Assembly: GCF_020510685.1 (NCBI RefSeq)
Contig: NZ_CP075185.1
Coordinates: forward strand, 1,922,001 to 1,986,000
Length of the DNA stretch: 64,000 nt
Source: Dechloromonas denitrificans
Lineage (GTDB): Bacteria; Pseudomonadota; Gammaproteobacteria; Burkholderiales; Rhodocyclaceae
Direction of reading: 5' to 3'
In this document: positions 44,081 to 56,300 of the stretch, one piece after another
Position numbering within the stretch: position 1 is the first letter of the stretch
Layout: the number at the start of each line of letters is the position of its first letter
Notes under the pieces: model-generated
Databases searched by the model: none
The model's input: only the letters and a program-made list of their open reading frames with translations
Told to the model about the DNA's origin: nothing
Translations under genes and position numbers: made by a program

Positions 44081-45553
44081 ATGCAAGTCAAGAAAATCGT
44101 TTCCTTGTGCGCTCTCGCCTGTGCCGCCATGGCCGGGTCTTCAGCTCACGCAGCCCTGTCCGCCGCCGCCATCGCCGATCTGGACTCTGCCGTTCCAGCC
44201 GGCCGCATCGTCTTCATCTCTGGTGCCTCCGCTGTGCAGAAGGGCTTTACCAGCGTCATCGCCAGCACCTTCACCGGCACCCCTGTTTATTACTCGGTCA
44301 AGGGCGGCGGCAAGTCAACCAAGGTAACCGATGCCGATTTCGTTGCCGTTTCCGGCACGCTGGCAGCCGGTACCGGTACCTGGGCTGGCCAGAAGGCCAT
44401 CGTCATCTACCGTGTCAAGGGTGGCTCGGTCTACGGCGTTAATTCCGTGGCTCGTGAAGACATGATCGAGTCCATGCTGGTCACCAAGACAGCCTGCGGT
44501 ACGTCCGGTACCGGCACGTCCGCCGATCCGTACTCCTGTGGCACCACCACCATGGCGCCGGATGCCGGTGTTTCCGACATTGCCCCGAAGCATTTCGTCT
44601 ATGGCGTCAATACCGAGGGTGAAATTCCCGCTGAAGCGCTGAACGACATCGAAATCGGCCGGCTGACCTCGACCCCGTTGTACGGCCTGGCTTTCGGCAT
44701 TCCGGTCACCAATACCGTTCCGGATACCGTCAAGTTCAATCGTGCCACGATTGCCGCCATCATGTCCGGCAACGTCGGTACCTGGTCTTCGGTCGCCAAT
44801 GCCGGTTCGGGCGACATCATCGTCTGCCGTCGCGTGCCGGGTTCCGGTACCCAGGCCGTCTATAACATGTGGGCCAACAACACGTCCTGCCCGGGTACTT
44901 CGGTCGATCCGGCTGACCGTTATGCTTCCGATGCCTGGGACGACGGCGCGCGTACCTTTACCTACGATCCGGCCAGCCCGAAAAATGGTCTGGTGGTCAT
45001 CGAAAACTCGACCTCGGGCAATGTCCGCGACTGTCTGAATGCGGCGGTCAATGGCGGCACGTACAAAACCAGCGATCGCAGCGGCCAGGAGGTGACGGTG
45101 AATTTCGTTGCTGGTGGCAACAAGGCCATCGGCACGCTCTCCATGGATAGCCTGAAGGATTCGCTGAGCAGCGGCAAGTGGCAGTTCCGTGCTCTCGATG
45201 GCGTCGGTAAGCTCGTTCAGGATACCGCCGGTGCTGCGCCGACGACGGTCGTTCCGGCTGGCTATAGCGCCGGTAAGGTGCCGTCTTTTGATGCTTACGA
45301 GAATGGTGATTGGGATCTGCAAGGCTGGGTCTCCTTCAACGTGCCGGCTCGTACCACTGGCGCCAAGCTGGAATTCCTCAACAAGTTCATTTCCAATGCA
45401 CAGTCTACCGCCGTCCTGCAAGCCACTGCCGACCTGAAGTTCGTCGCGGCCGGCATTCCGAGCAACGCCGGTGTTTCCGGGTCGTACGCGCTTGATGCCG
45501 AGTACCTCGGTAACAACCAGTGCAACCCGTATCAGCGTAACTACAACGACTAA
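44081..45553 (+). CDS. PstS-like exported binding protein
   Basis: This 490-residue protein has a signal peptide (about 1-25) and a periplasmic-binding fold with the IVFISGASAVQKGF start and the CRRVPGSGTQAVYNMWANN region, which resembles the SGT phosphate-binding segment of PstS. Several Cys pairs are present. No Pst permease or ATPase is encoded nearby, and its neighbours are a PEP-CTERM gene and an adhesin system. It may be a secreted or surface scavenging protein rather than an ABC-transporter part. Gene order PEP-CTERM, PstS-like, TpsB, TpsA suggests a cell-surface role. Confidence 0.75.
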   Translation: MQVKKIVSLCALACAAMAGSSAHAALSAAAIADLDSAVPAGRIVFISGASAVQKGFTSVIASTFTGTPVYYSVKGGGKSTKVTDADFVAVSGTLAAGTGTWAGQKAIVIYRVKGGSVYGVNSVAREDMIESMLVTKTACGTSGTGTSADPYSCGTTTMAPDAGVSDIAPKHFVYGVNTEGEIPAEALNDIEIGRLTSTPLYGLAFGIPVTNTVPDTVKFNRATIAAIMSGNVGTWSSVANAGSGDIIVCRRVPGSGTQAVYNMWANNTSCPGTSVDPADRYASDAWDDGARTFTYDPASPKNGLVVIENSTSGNVRDCLNAAVNGGTYKTSDRSGQEVTVNFVAGGNKAIGTLSMDSLKDSLSSGKWQFRALDGVGKLVQDTAGAAPTTVVPAGYSAGKVPSFDAYENGDWDLQGWVSFNVPARTTGAKLEFLNKFISNAQSTAVLQATADLKFVAAGIPSNAGVSGSYALDAEYLGNNQCNPYQRNYND

Positions 45554-45595
45554 TCAGCATCGGTCTCTGCCTGCCCAAAACAGGCATTGCACAGA

Positions 45596-45628
45596 ACGGC
45601 CCGCGTAATCCGCGGGCCGTTTTTGTTT
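45596..45628 (+). terminator. intrinsic terminator of the PstS-like gene
   Basis: ACGGCCCGCG (45596-45605) and CGCGGGCCGT (45611-45620) form a perfect 10-bp stem with loop TAATC, followed by TTTTGTTT. Confidence 0.92.
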
Positions 45629-45644
45629 CGGTAATTTTCCTGTC

Positions 45645-45668
45645 GTAGGTTGGGCTTCGGCCCGACAA
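45645..45668. repeat. REP-like palindromic element, copy 1
   Basis: GTAGGTTGGGCTTCGGCCCGAC forms a 7-bp stem closed by TTCG. It is the same type as the element at 62319-62345 and lies between the terminator and the palindromic site before the TpsB gene. Confidence 0.6.
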
Positions 45669-45679
45669 GCCCTCTCGCC

Positions 45680-45699
45680 GCTAGTCCGATCGGACTAGC
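45680..45699. promoter_or_regulatory. perfect 20-bp palindrome (copy e)
   Basis: GCTAGTCCGATCGGACTAGC is a perfect dyad, centred 40 bp before ATG 45730 of the TpsB gene. Size and symmetry fit a LuxR-family operator. Related copies at 23.7, 26.5, 32.8 and 43.0 kb support a shared regulator. Confidence 0.7.
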
Positions 45700-45729
45700 T
45701 TTCGATCCCCGCTTATTCACAGTGGGGTA

Positions 45730-47337
45730 ATGCCACCTGCCGATAATCCGCGGGCTATGCATTTCGTCAAACATCTCCTCTCTGCGGCCCTGCTCGGCAC
45801 GGTCTTTTTCTCCGCTACCGCCCGGGCGGCGGCGACTTTTGATCTGTTCGAATTCGCGGTCGAAGGCAACAGCGTGCTGGCCGATGTCGATATCGAGCGC
45901 GCCGTTTATCCCTCGCTCGGGCCGGGCAGGACCGCGGCCGATGTCGAGAAGGCGCGCGCCGCGCTGGAGGCGGCTTATCAGCAGAGCGGCTATCTGTCGG
46001 TTTCGGTCGTTGTGCCGGAGCAGTCGGTGGCGGACGGCGTGATCCGGTTGCAGGTCATCGAGGGGCAGGTCGAGCGTCTGAAAGTCAGTGGCAACCGCTA
46101 TACGGCGCGTAGCGATCTGCGCGCCGAGGTGCCGGCGCTTGCCGCCGGTTCGGTGCCGCATTTTCCGACCATGCAGGCCGAACTGGCGCAGGCCAGTCGT
46201 TCGCCCGACCGCCGAGTGACGCCGTTGCTGCGCCCCGGTGTCCGGCCGGGAACGATGGAAGTCGAACTCGCCGTCGAGGACGAGTTGCCGCTGCACGGCA
46301 ATGTCGAGCTGAACAACCGGCAAAGCCCGGATACCTCGCCGCTACGGCTGGAGGCCGGCATCCGCTATGCCAACCTGTTCCAGAAACAGCACAGCGCCGG
46401 CCTCAATTACGTGGTCGCCCCGGAGAATCCCGATGAAGTGAGCGTGCTGGCCGCTTTCTATAACGCGCCGCTGAGCGCTACCCGTTCGCTGTCGACCTTC
46501 GTCCAGCACTCGAACAGCAACATCGCCACCTCTTTCGGCAGCACCGTGCTCGGCAAGGGCACCACGTTCGGCGCCCGGTTCTCGCAGACCTTGCCGCAAC
46601 CGGCCGGTATCGCCAATTTCTTTCATTCGCTGTCGCTCGGGATGGATTTCAAGAATCTGGCGGAATCGCAGAACGCGCTGGGCGCCGACAAGAAGGACAC
46701 GCCGCTGCGCTACACGCCGCTGGTCGCCCAATACACCTTCAGCAATTTTGGCGAGTCCGGCGAGTTCACCGGCAACCTCAGCTTGGTCGTCAATCTGAAT
46801 ACCAGCTCGCGGCGCGTCGATTGCCAGGGCGTCGACATGGACCAGTTCGAGTGTCGCCGGGCCTATGCCCGCGCCGGCTTTTCGGTGGTGCGCGGCGATC
46901 TTTCCTATTCGAAACGCCTGCTCGGCTGGGAGGGCATGTCCCGTCTCGATTTCCAGATCAGTTCGCAGCCGCTGGTTTCGCCGGAGCAGATTCTGGCCGG
47001 CGGCATGGACAGCGTGCGCAGTTACTACGAAGGCGAGACGGCCGGCGATGCCGGCTGGCGTTTGCGCGGCGAGATCAAGACGCCGACGCTGATCGCCTTC
47101 GGCGACCTCGGCCTGCGCGCCATCGGTTTCGTCGAAGGCGCGCGGCTGTGGTTGAACAGCCCGCTGCCCGGCCAGACCAGCGAGTTTTCGCTGGCCAGCG
47201 CCGGTTTCGGGCTGCGTCTGAAGGGTGAAAAGGGTGGTCCGCTACTGGTAGTCGATGCCGGACAGGCATTGAAAGCCGGGCCGCGTACCGAAAAAGGCGC
47301 GCAGCGGGTGCATGTGCGGCTGGGTTATGAATTCTGA
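45730..47337 (+). CDS. TpsB outer-membrane transporter (ShlB/FhaC type)
   Basis: TpsB proteins secrete a TpsA adhesin across the outer membrane. This one has 535 residues from ATG 45730 (GGGG 4 nt upstream); ATG 45757 gives a cleaner signal peptide (MHFVKHLLSAALLGTVFFSA). POTRA domains occupy about 35-190 (GVIRLQVIEGQVERLKVSGN), then a 16-strand-type barrel ends in HVRLGYEF with terminal Phe. The VRSYYEGETAGDAGWRLRGE segment matches the conserved VRG-Y region of the family, although the canonical VRGY is VRSY here. The partner adhesin starts 31 bp downstream. Confidence 0.92.
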   Translation: MPPADNPRAMHFVKHLLSAALLGTVFFSATARAAATFDLFEFAVEGNSVLADVDIERAVYPSLGPGRTAADVEKARAALEAAYQQSGYLSVSVVVPEQSVADGVIRLQVIEGQVERLKVSGNRYTARSDLRAEVPALAAGSVPHFPTMQAELAQASRSPDRRVTPLLRPGVRPGTMEVELAVEDELPLHGNVELNNRQSPDTSPLRLEAGIRYANLFQKQHSAGLNYVVAPENPDEVSVLAAFYNAPLSATRSLSTFVQHSNSNIATSFGSTVLGKGTTFGARFSQTLPQPAGIANFFHSLSLGMDFKNLAESQNALGADKKDTPLRYTPLVAQYTFSNFGESGEFTGNLSLVVNLNTSSRRVDCQGVDMDQFECRRAYARAGFSVVRGDLSYSKRLLGWEGMSRLDFQISSQPLVSPEQILAGGMDSVRSYYEGETAGDAGWRLRGEIKTPTLIAFGDLGLRAIGFVEGARLWLNSPLPGQTSEFSLASAGFGLRLKGEKGGPLLVVDAGQALKAGPRTEKGAQRVHVRLGYEF

Positions 47338-47367
47338 TCGTCGCGACGCCGGATACAGGAGCTTGCC

Positions 47368-50300
47368 ATGAACCGTGGAGTCTATCGGCTGATTTTCAAT
47401 CACGAGCGCAACGCCTTCGTTGCGGTCGCCGAACATGTACGCGGACGAGGCAAGAAGACGACGCGGCGCCGCGCCGCCGCCGTTCTGCTCGGGCTGGCGG
47501 CTGTTGCGGCCGGTAGTGGCGGCCAGGCAATCGCCGCGCCGCCGCCCGGCAATGCACTGCCGGTGCCGGCGAGCGGCAGCATGCCCTTTGTCTACCGTGG
47601 CACGGTGACCGGCGGCCAGCCGATCACGGTCGGCAATGCGATGACGATCAACACCGATAGCCGGATGCTCGGCCTCAACTGGCAGAGCTTCAACATCGGC
47701 AGTAGTGCCTCGGTCACCTTCAACCAGCCCGATGCCACGTCGCGGGTGCTGAACCGGATCTGGAGCAACGATCCGAGCCAGATCATGGGCAAGCTGAGTG
47801 CCAACGGCCAGATTTACCTGATCAATCAGAACGGCATCCTGTTCGGCAATGGCGCGCAGGTGAATGTCGGCGGCCTAGTGGCTTCGTCACTGAATTTGTC
47901 GGAGAGCATGGCCAGCCAGTTGTTGAACAACGGCTTGCCGAGCGCCAAGGGCGACAAGCTTGAATTTGCTTTCGATGGTTCGGCGGCCGGGTTCAATGCC
48001 GGTTTTGTCACCGTTGAGGCCGGGGCGGCCATCCGCACGCCGTCCGGTGGCCGGGTCGTGCTGATTGCCCCGAAGACGGTCGAGAACATGGGGTTGATCG
48101 AAGGTGGCGGTGGCGCCGAGGCCATTCTGGCGGCCGGCGGCAAGGTCATCCTGACGGCGCCGGACGATCCTTCCTTGCGCGGTCTGCTGGTCGAAACGAA
48201 GTCCTTCACCGGCCGGGACTCACTTGGCAACAGCGTGACGCTGGATGGCACGGTCACCAACAAGAGCGACGGCGTCGCCGGCAGCGACAATGGCCGTATC
48301 GACATGGGTAATGGCGGCGTGGTCAGCCTTGCCGCCCTGGCCGTGAACCAGAAGGGCATCGTCAACGCGACCAAGGCGGTCAATCTGAACGGCACGACGA
48401 TGCTGGTCTCGGGCAGCATCGAAACCGACCGGCTGACGGTCAATCAGCGCGGCGACAAGGCCGAGATCGACTGGGTCAGCGGCTTCAATGTCGGTGCCGG
48501 CAAGACGGTCGAGTTCGTCCAGTCGTCGACCGGGGCTGTGGCCTACAACTACGTCTACGATCCGGACCGCAAGGCCGTTGATGGCAGCGTTTTGAACGTA
48601 GCCGGAAAATCCAGTATTGACGGCATTCTAAAGGCCAGCGGTCAGTTTTTCCTGATCAATGAAAAGGGAATTTCGTTTGGCGCCAAGGCCGACGTCAAGG
48701 CGGCCAATTTCGTTGCGTCAGCCCTTGGGGTTAGCCCGACGCTGGTGAGTGACGGGATTTTTGCCCAGGATGGGGTCAGTGGCCGCGCTTTCTACCTTTC
48801 AAAAAAACAACTGACCGCGGCTAGCGATGCCGCGTTTGCCAGTGTAAGCGCCAGCGCGCGCGCTGCCTTTGCCGATGCTGCTGTTGTCGTGGCCAAGGGG
48901 GCGAAGATCGCAACCACTGCCGATAATGGATTTGTGATGCTGATCGGCGGTACGGTCGAGCAGAACGGAGAGATCAGAACACCCAAGGGGCAGACCCTGC
49001 TTGCCGCTGGTGCCGATGTGTACCTCCGGCCGCCTTTCGCGGCGGGCTTGCGCGGTTTCATGGCCGAGGTCAATCCGCTCTATGCAGTCAAGATTTACGA
49101 TGGAAACAAGTGGGGCGTCATCGACCACGGTATGGTGACCAACACGGGGAATATTGCTGCCGCACTCGGCAATATTTCGCTGGTCGGTTTCAATATCAAT
49201 CAGCTGGGCGACTTGTGGACGAGCACCTCGGCCACGGCCAATGGCTCGATCCGTCTTCTGGCACGAGATCAACTGGCCGACAAGGGGCTGGCCGCCGAAG
49301 GCAGCGAACCGCCGGTCATTTCCGGTCAGCGCAACATCAACTCCGAGGGGGTGGCGGCCTACGTCGCGAATGAGACCTATAAAGCCGATGACAAGGCCAA
49401 CCAGCCTTTGTTCGCGGTTGGTCGTGCCGGTGGTACCGTGATTCTTGGCGAAGGAAGCACGACAACTGTTGCAATCGATGGCAGTAGCGGCAAGACCATC
49501 GCACCCGATCAGTCTTTTATCTCGTCTCTGATCGATATGATCGCCAAGAAGATAGAAATTGAGGGGGCTGACAACGGCAAGGCCGGCGCCCAGTTGACGG
49601 CGCACGGCGGTCGGATCCAGGCGCTGACCAGCGAAACGTTCGACCTAACGCGGGCGTTCATGGGGGACCCGATCAGCCTCACGCAGGGGGCAAATCCACC
49701 GGCAGGTGTCGGAGTTTTTGTCGGTGACGGTGCCAAGCTCGATGTCTCAGGTGTCACCGCCAGAAAGTCGGTGTCCGACCTGTTCATCGAGGTTGAACTG
49801 CGCGGCGACAATTTTGCCGGCAACCCCGTTCAACGCAACGGTGCGCTGCGTGGCGAAAGTGCGTGGGTCGATATTCGCGACAAGATCGCGATTGCCGACC
49901 TCACGGGCTATACCGGCAAGGTGGGCCAGACAGTTGAGGAAAAGGCGGCTGGCGGCGGCACCGTCTCGCTACGCAGTACGGGCAGCGTTGTCGTCAAGCA
50001 ACAGGCAGAAATCGATGTTTCGGGTGGCCGTGTCGACTATGCCGAGGGATATGTCTCCGAGACCAGCGCCATTACGATCGGCGGCCAGCATTTCCGCCTC
50101 AATGACGCGCCCGTCTCGTCCAAGTATGTCGGTCTGTCCACAGTGACCCGCAAGGTGGCGGCCTATAGCGAAGGCAAGAGCGCCGGTACGGTCGAGTTGA
50201 CCGGCCACAGTCTGGCTGTGGATGGCAATCTGAAAGCGACAACAACACCCGGGGCCAAGCAGCGTAATGTTGGCGCCTCGTCCGACCGCCACGCCATTCC

Positions 50301-53300
50301 ACTAGGCGGCCAACTCATCATCAAGGATGCCGGCCAGCACTACGCGGTGGCGGATCGTGACACAGCCAGCGAGGCCGAAAAGATGGCCGCCTACACCCAG
50401 GCGCAAATTGCCTTTGTCCGTGGGGCGGCACACGCGGCAGATGGTCTCGATGCCGACAGTACGGCCGGGCCGCTTCTGGAGCTTTCGAGCCGGCTTGTCG
50501 ATTCGGGCTTCTCGCGGTTTGACATCAAGAGCGATGGGCGTATCGATGTGGCTGCCGATGTGGCGCTGAATCTTGCGTCCGGTGGTGAATTCAAGCTCAG
50601 TGGCCGGCAGGTCCATATTGCTGGCGATATCACGACGCCTGGCGGCAGCATTACGCTCAGTACCAGCGACATGAGTCAGTCGGCTGGGCCATTTCCGACT
50701 ATTTCAGATGCCAAGTATTCGACCCTGGTTGTCGAAAATGGCGCCACCCTGTCAACAGCTGGGCGATGGGTCAATGATGCCAAGGATGGCGCTGCATCGA
50801 CGGCTGTGAAGGCCATCCAGGGCGGCAAGATAACCCTGGACTCGGCTTACGACATCGATTTGCGCGCCGGGAGCACGCTCGATGTTTCAGGAGGTGCCTT
50901 CGTCGACGACAAAGCCAAGCTTGAAGCGGGCAACGCGGGCAGCATTTCGCTGACAACAGGCGGCATGCTCAAGGGTGGTGCCTTCAATTTCACCAATGAT
51001 CTTGATCGCCGGGATGCCAGTCTTTTCCTGGATGGCACGCTGGCAGGCTATGCGCTGGGTAGTGGCGGCAAGCTGGAAATCAATACCTCGGCCGTGCAAC
51101 TTGGAAGCAGTTTCACTGATAGCCGACAATGGTCGCGCGCCGATCGCTTGGCATCTGGACAGGTGGGTGTCGCTCTCGATGGCGGATTTTTCAACCGCGG
51201 CGGGTTCTATGAGTTCAAGCTGGTCGGACGCGATGGCGTCAATGTCGTGGCTGACGCGCATATCGCGCCGTCGCCGGTCAGCTGGTCGCTGGCCAAGGTT
51301 GCCGGGTATCGTAACCAGGCAACCGGCAGCGCCATCAGCAGCTTTGCGCAGCCGGTGGTTCTCCACCCGGATCTGCGTAGCGCCCCGACCCGACTGAGCC
51401 TGGCAACGCGCAGCCTGAATTACGGTGACCTCGTCATCGGTAAGGGGGCTTATCTCGGGGTGTCGCCGCAAGGCAGCATCAAGCTTGAGTCGTGGGCTCA
51501 ACTCACCATGCTCGGCACGCTGGAAGCACCAGCCGGCACCGTCACCCTGAGTCGACCGGCCAATCGTGCCGAGGAACTCTACAATTCGGACAGCATTGCC
51601 TTCTCCGAGGGGAAGCAGTCCGAGTCGATCTTCCTCGGTGCCGATAGTCGCATTCTGGCCGGCGGGACGACGAAGCTCGATGCCACGGCACGTGTTGCAC
51701 TTGATGCGGGCATATCGGCGGATGCGCTGCGAGCGCTGTATCGCTACAAGGGCGAGGTGTTGGCCGGTGGTTCGGTTGATGTCGATGCCGGTCTTGGCTA
51801 TCTAGTTATGGCGAAGGGATCCCTGATCGATGTTTCCGGGGCACAGGATCGGCTCAATACCCCCATCGCCAGTGGCGCCAATAGCGTCAGTTACCCGGTG
51901 CAAGCACAGGGCAGCGCTGGCGGCCGTATCGGGCTGGCGGCGCGCGAAGGGATGTTTCTCGATGGTGGTTATGCGGCCGCCGGCAAGAACGGCGCACTGG
52001 GCGGCATCTTCTCGCTGCGCTTTTACGAACTGGCTTCCTCCGCTACCTGGGATAGCGTCGGACTTCCTGATTCGATGAACGGCCCGCGGCAGTTGACGCT
52101 ATTCCAATCCAGATCCAGTAGCACCCCCCCTTTGCAATGGACACCCGACGACCATCCGCTGGAATGGAAGCTCTCTGCGGCCGATACCGCAGCCTATCTG
52201 GCCGGTAAAAAAACGCTGGCCTCAGGTGATTACGACGGCAAGGCAAGGCTTGATATTGCGCCGTTGGTGTCGGCCGGCTTCGGTTCCTGGTACCTAAGTA
52301 CGCCCGGTGAGATGGGTTTCGACGGCACGCTTAGTGCCACCGTAAACAATCAACTTCGCCTTGATGCGCCGAAATTTTCGGCTGCTGGCGATAGCACGAG
52401 CGTGGACTTCACTGCCGCAGCTCTTCAACTTGGCAGTTACGCGCCGACTGCGGCTCCGGCCTCCTCGGCCATTGTTGGTAGTACTGCCTCGGCGGTTTTT
52501 TCGGCCCGCGATATCGGCATCAGCGGCAATTTCAGCTGGAACGGCTTTGCGACCAGTGATTTCAACAGCAGTGGGGAGATTCACTTCGACAGTACGGCCA
52601 ATTCCGCCCCCAATCGGCTTGGGGGGCGGAATTTCAGCGGCCAGATGACGGCAAGTGGCAAAGTCAAATTTGCTGCCGCCCGCCTGTCGCCCTCTACTTA
52701 TAGCGATTACCGGGTTGACCTGAGTTCGGATGCCAGCGGCAGTATCACCATTACCCGGCCAACTGACGCGGTGGCGGGCGAGTCGCTGTCGGTCGGTGGC
52801 CGCCTCGAATTTGCAGCAAAGAAAATTCTTCATAGCGGTACGGTCACCGCGCCGCTTGGGGAAATCGTTTTCAGCGCCTCGGGCGGCAAAGTGACCCTCG
52901 ATGAAAACAGTGTTACTTCGGTCGCTGCCGACCGAACCCTGATATTGGGTCAGACGGACCAGTCGGGGCGCTACTGGCGGTTCGAGTCAACCTACTGGGA
53001 CCCGAAGACCCGTGCCCTGACCTCGGCTACCTACGATGTGGTCAAGGCTCCGGAAAAGGCGATCCGCATCGATGCAGCCGATAGCGAAGTGAAGACCGGT
53101 GCGAAACTCGATCTTTCCGCCGGAGGCGAAGCTATCGCTGCCGAGTTCACGCCCGGGCCTGGCGGCAAGACCGACATTCTGGCGACTTTGGTGCGAAACG
53201 AAGCCGAAATGGCTGCCGCCAACAATGGCGCGGCTACGGTGTTTGCCGTATTGCCCGGATGGAATGGGCAGTTTGCTCCACAAGATAGCCAGGCGGGCTA

Positions 53301-56300
53301 TTACAACGTTTCCAATCCGGTAGCAGTCAAGGACAGCGAAGGTAATGTTTCCTACCGCTACGACTCGGTGCCAACCCTCAAAGCCGGCGATCAGGTCCAA
53401 CTGGCCGCCAATGGCAGTGGCCTCGCCGCTGGTTCATACACCTTGCTGCCGGCGCGTTATGCGCTGTTGCCCGGCGCCTGGCTGGTGACCGTCAAAACAG
53501 CTACCAATAGCGTCGTTGCCGGTGCCCAGGCCCAGGCAGACGGATCATGGCTGGTTAGCGGTAGCCGTCTGGCGGCCAATGCCGATGGCAGTGCCACTGC
53601 CTATTCGCAGAAAACCCAGGCATTTGAAGTGGCCAACCCGACGGTGGTTGATGCCCGGGCACGCTATCAGGTAACCAGTGCCAGCGATTTCTTCTACGAT
53701 ACGGCGGGCGCCAAACTGCCGGGGGATGTTGGCCTCCTTTCGGTGGTCGGGCGCGACAAGCTGATATTCGATCCGACCATTGCGGCCTTGCGTCAGGCGG
53801 AAGTTTCCGCTGCCGATGGACGCAAACGAGCCGGTGAAGGTTTGCAACTCGATATTGCTGCGAAAAAGTTGATGGTCTCCGATGGTGCGGTTGCACCGGA
53901 TGCCGAATGGTCGGTGCTGGAGCAGGCCAAACTGATAGCACTTGGCGCCTCCAGTCTGCTTTTGGGAGGGGTACGCTCGACTGATGGCGAAGCGACAAAA
54001 ATAGAGACCATCGCCAGCCTGCTGCGAGTGGAGAACAAGGGGGAGGCAGAGGAGGACCAGAGCAAAGCGCTGACCGGCCCGGAACTGATGCTGACGGCGA
54101 AGGATGAATTAAAGGTCGTAGCCGGTAGCCGAATCGAGTCGATGGGCGATGCTCCCAGGCGTCAAGTGGTCCTTGACGGCGATGGTGCGTTCTTGCGCGT
54201 GGCCGAAGGCGATCAGGCGGGCATCAGCCGAACCGGCGATGTAAAGTTGAAGAACGGCAGCCTCGTGGTTGATGACGGAGCCACGGTGGCCGGGAAGTCG
54301 GTCATTCTAGACGCGACGAAAAATGATGGCACCCGAAATACCATCATCGATGGCTCGGTCTTGGTCGGTGTCGTTCAGGCTGACGGCACGCGCAGCGGTG
54401 GCGCCCTGAGCATAGGCGCTGGACGCATCAATGTGATCGGCGACAGCGGCGCGCCAAGCAACGGACTTGTTCTGGATAAGAACACTCTGGCAGCTTTCGC
54501 CAAGACCGACCAGTTGCGGCTGACCAGTTACACCACCCTCGATCTATATGGCGATGCATCGCTTGGAACATCAGATCTCAACGAACTGATCATCGGCGCA
54601 GCCGGTATTGCCGGTCACGGGAGTGGGGAAGCGCAGATTACGGCGAAGAGTGTCGTTTTCGACAACCCGAACCCGGATAGTGCCAAATTTGACAACAGCG
54701 GACTGGGTGCTGTCACCCTGAACGTTACAGCTGAGAATGGCATCAGTTTTGCGAGCAACGTCAAAGATCAGGCGAAGCGGGACGCCAAGGCGACTGGCTT
54801 CGCCTTCCGCGGATTCGAGAAAGTCAACTTGACGACCGCGGGAGACGTCCGCTTTTCGGGGCTGGGCGTAACGGCGGTCAACAACGCCACCGACAACGGA
54901 CTTACTGGCGGTGACAAGGTGATTTATGGGGGCAATGGCAAGACGGCGGCACTAACGGTCAACGCCGGCCGTGTCGTTACTGTCGGTACCGCTGACCACC
55001 TGCTGGTTGCCAGTGACAAGACCGAAATCAAGGGGGGGGTAGAAGGGGGGGGGACGACCGGTCTCGGTGGCTCGCTTGAAATACAAGGCAAGTCCGTCGA
55101 TGTTTCGGGACGCATCGAAACTCCGTCCGGAAAACTTACGCTTGCTGCCACCGGCGAAGATGGGGGCGACAACGTGACCATCACAGAAACGGCCGTGATT
55201 GCTGCCAAAGGCAGCAAGGTAGCATTTGCCGATACCTTTGCTTACGCCCCGGGCGGCGAGATAAAACTGACCGCCAGGAAGGGGGACATTACCGTCACCA
55301 CGGTAGTCACCGAGGGGGGCACCGAAAAAGTCACCAAGAGGGCTCTGATCTCGGTTTCTGCTGATGCCGACGGAGGTGATGCGGGGACATTGGCATTGAT
55401 TGCCACGGAGGGCAAAGTTTCCGTTGGAGACGGAACCTTGCGCGGCACCGCCAAGGCTGACCCAAGCCTGAGCCAGGGAACTCTCAAGGTCGATGCGGCG
55501 ACGGTTTCGCTCGATGAGTTGGCTGGGGCTGTTAGCGAGACGTTGTCCAAAACGACGACGCGCACCAATCTTGGAGGACAGTGGGACATCCGTTCAAGAA
55601 CGGGAAGTCTGAGTCTGTCCAAAACCATCTCGGCCAGCCAGGTGGCCATTGCCGCCGACAAGGGTGGGGTGCAAATTGACAAGACCGGCAAGATCGATGC
55701 CTCGGGAGCCAAGGGCGGCAACATCGAGCTATATGCTGGCGGCGGTAACGTCAATCTCGAGGGTAATTTGATTGCCAAGGCAACCGAGCGGATCACCGTT
55801 GCTTCCAACGCCGGTACCCGTGGTCAAGGGGGTACCGTCATCTTGGCGGCTGACGGTACTGGAAGTGTGATTACCGCGACAGGTAGCACTATTGATGTTG
55901 GCGCGGCACCTGATAGCGTGGCAACAGGTGGCAAGGTAACCTTCCGGGCTGGGAAAACGAATGCGACGGTCATCAAGGCGGCTGCCGATGTGAACATTAA
56001 GCTTGGCGGAGAGATTACCGGGGCCAGCGATGTTGGTGCCGAGATCGTCAGCGCTTATACCGCGAATTCACTGACGGCCGCGAGTCTGGCATCAATCAAG
56101 GGTGACCTGACCACGCTCTATTCAGAAACTCATCTGGACAAAAACGGCGAGTCAGTAACTAATGTGGACGAAATCCGCAAGCTGCTCGGCTTCGCGAATA
56201 ACCCCATCTATCATGTTCGGCCAGGGGTTGAGATCAAGAGCAGTTCGACGGCGGACTTCAATATTGGCACAAGCACGGCGGACTTGGACTTTGGCAGTCT

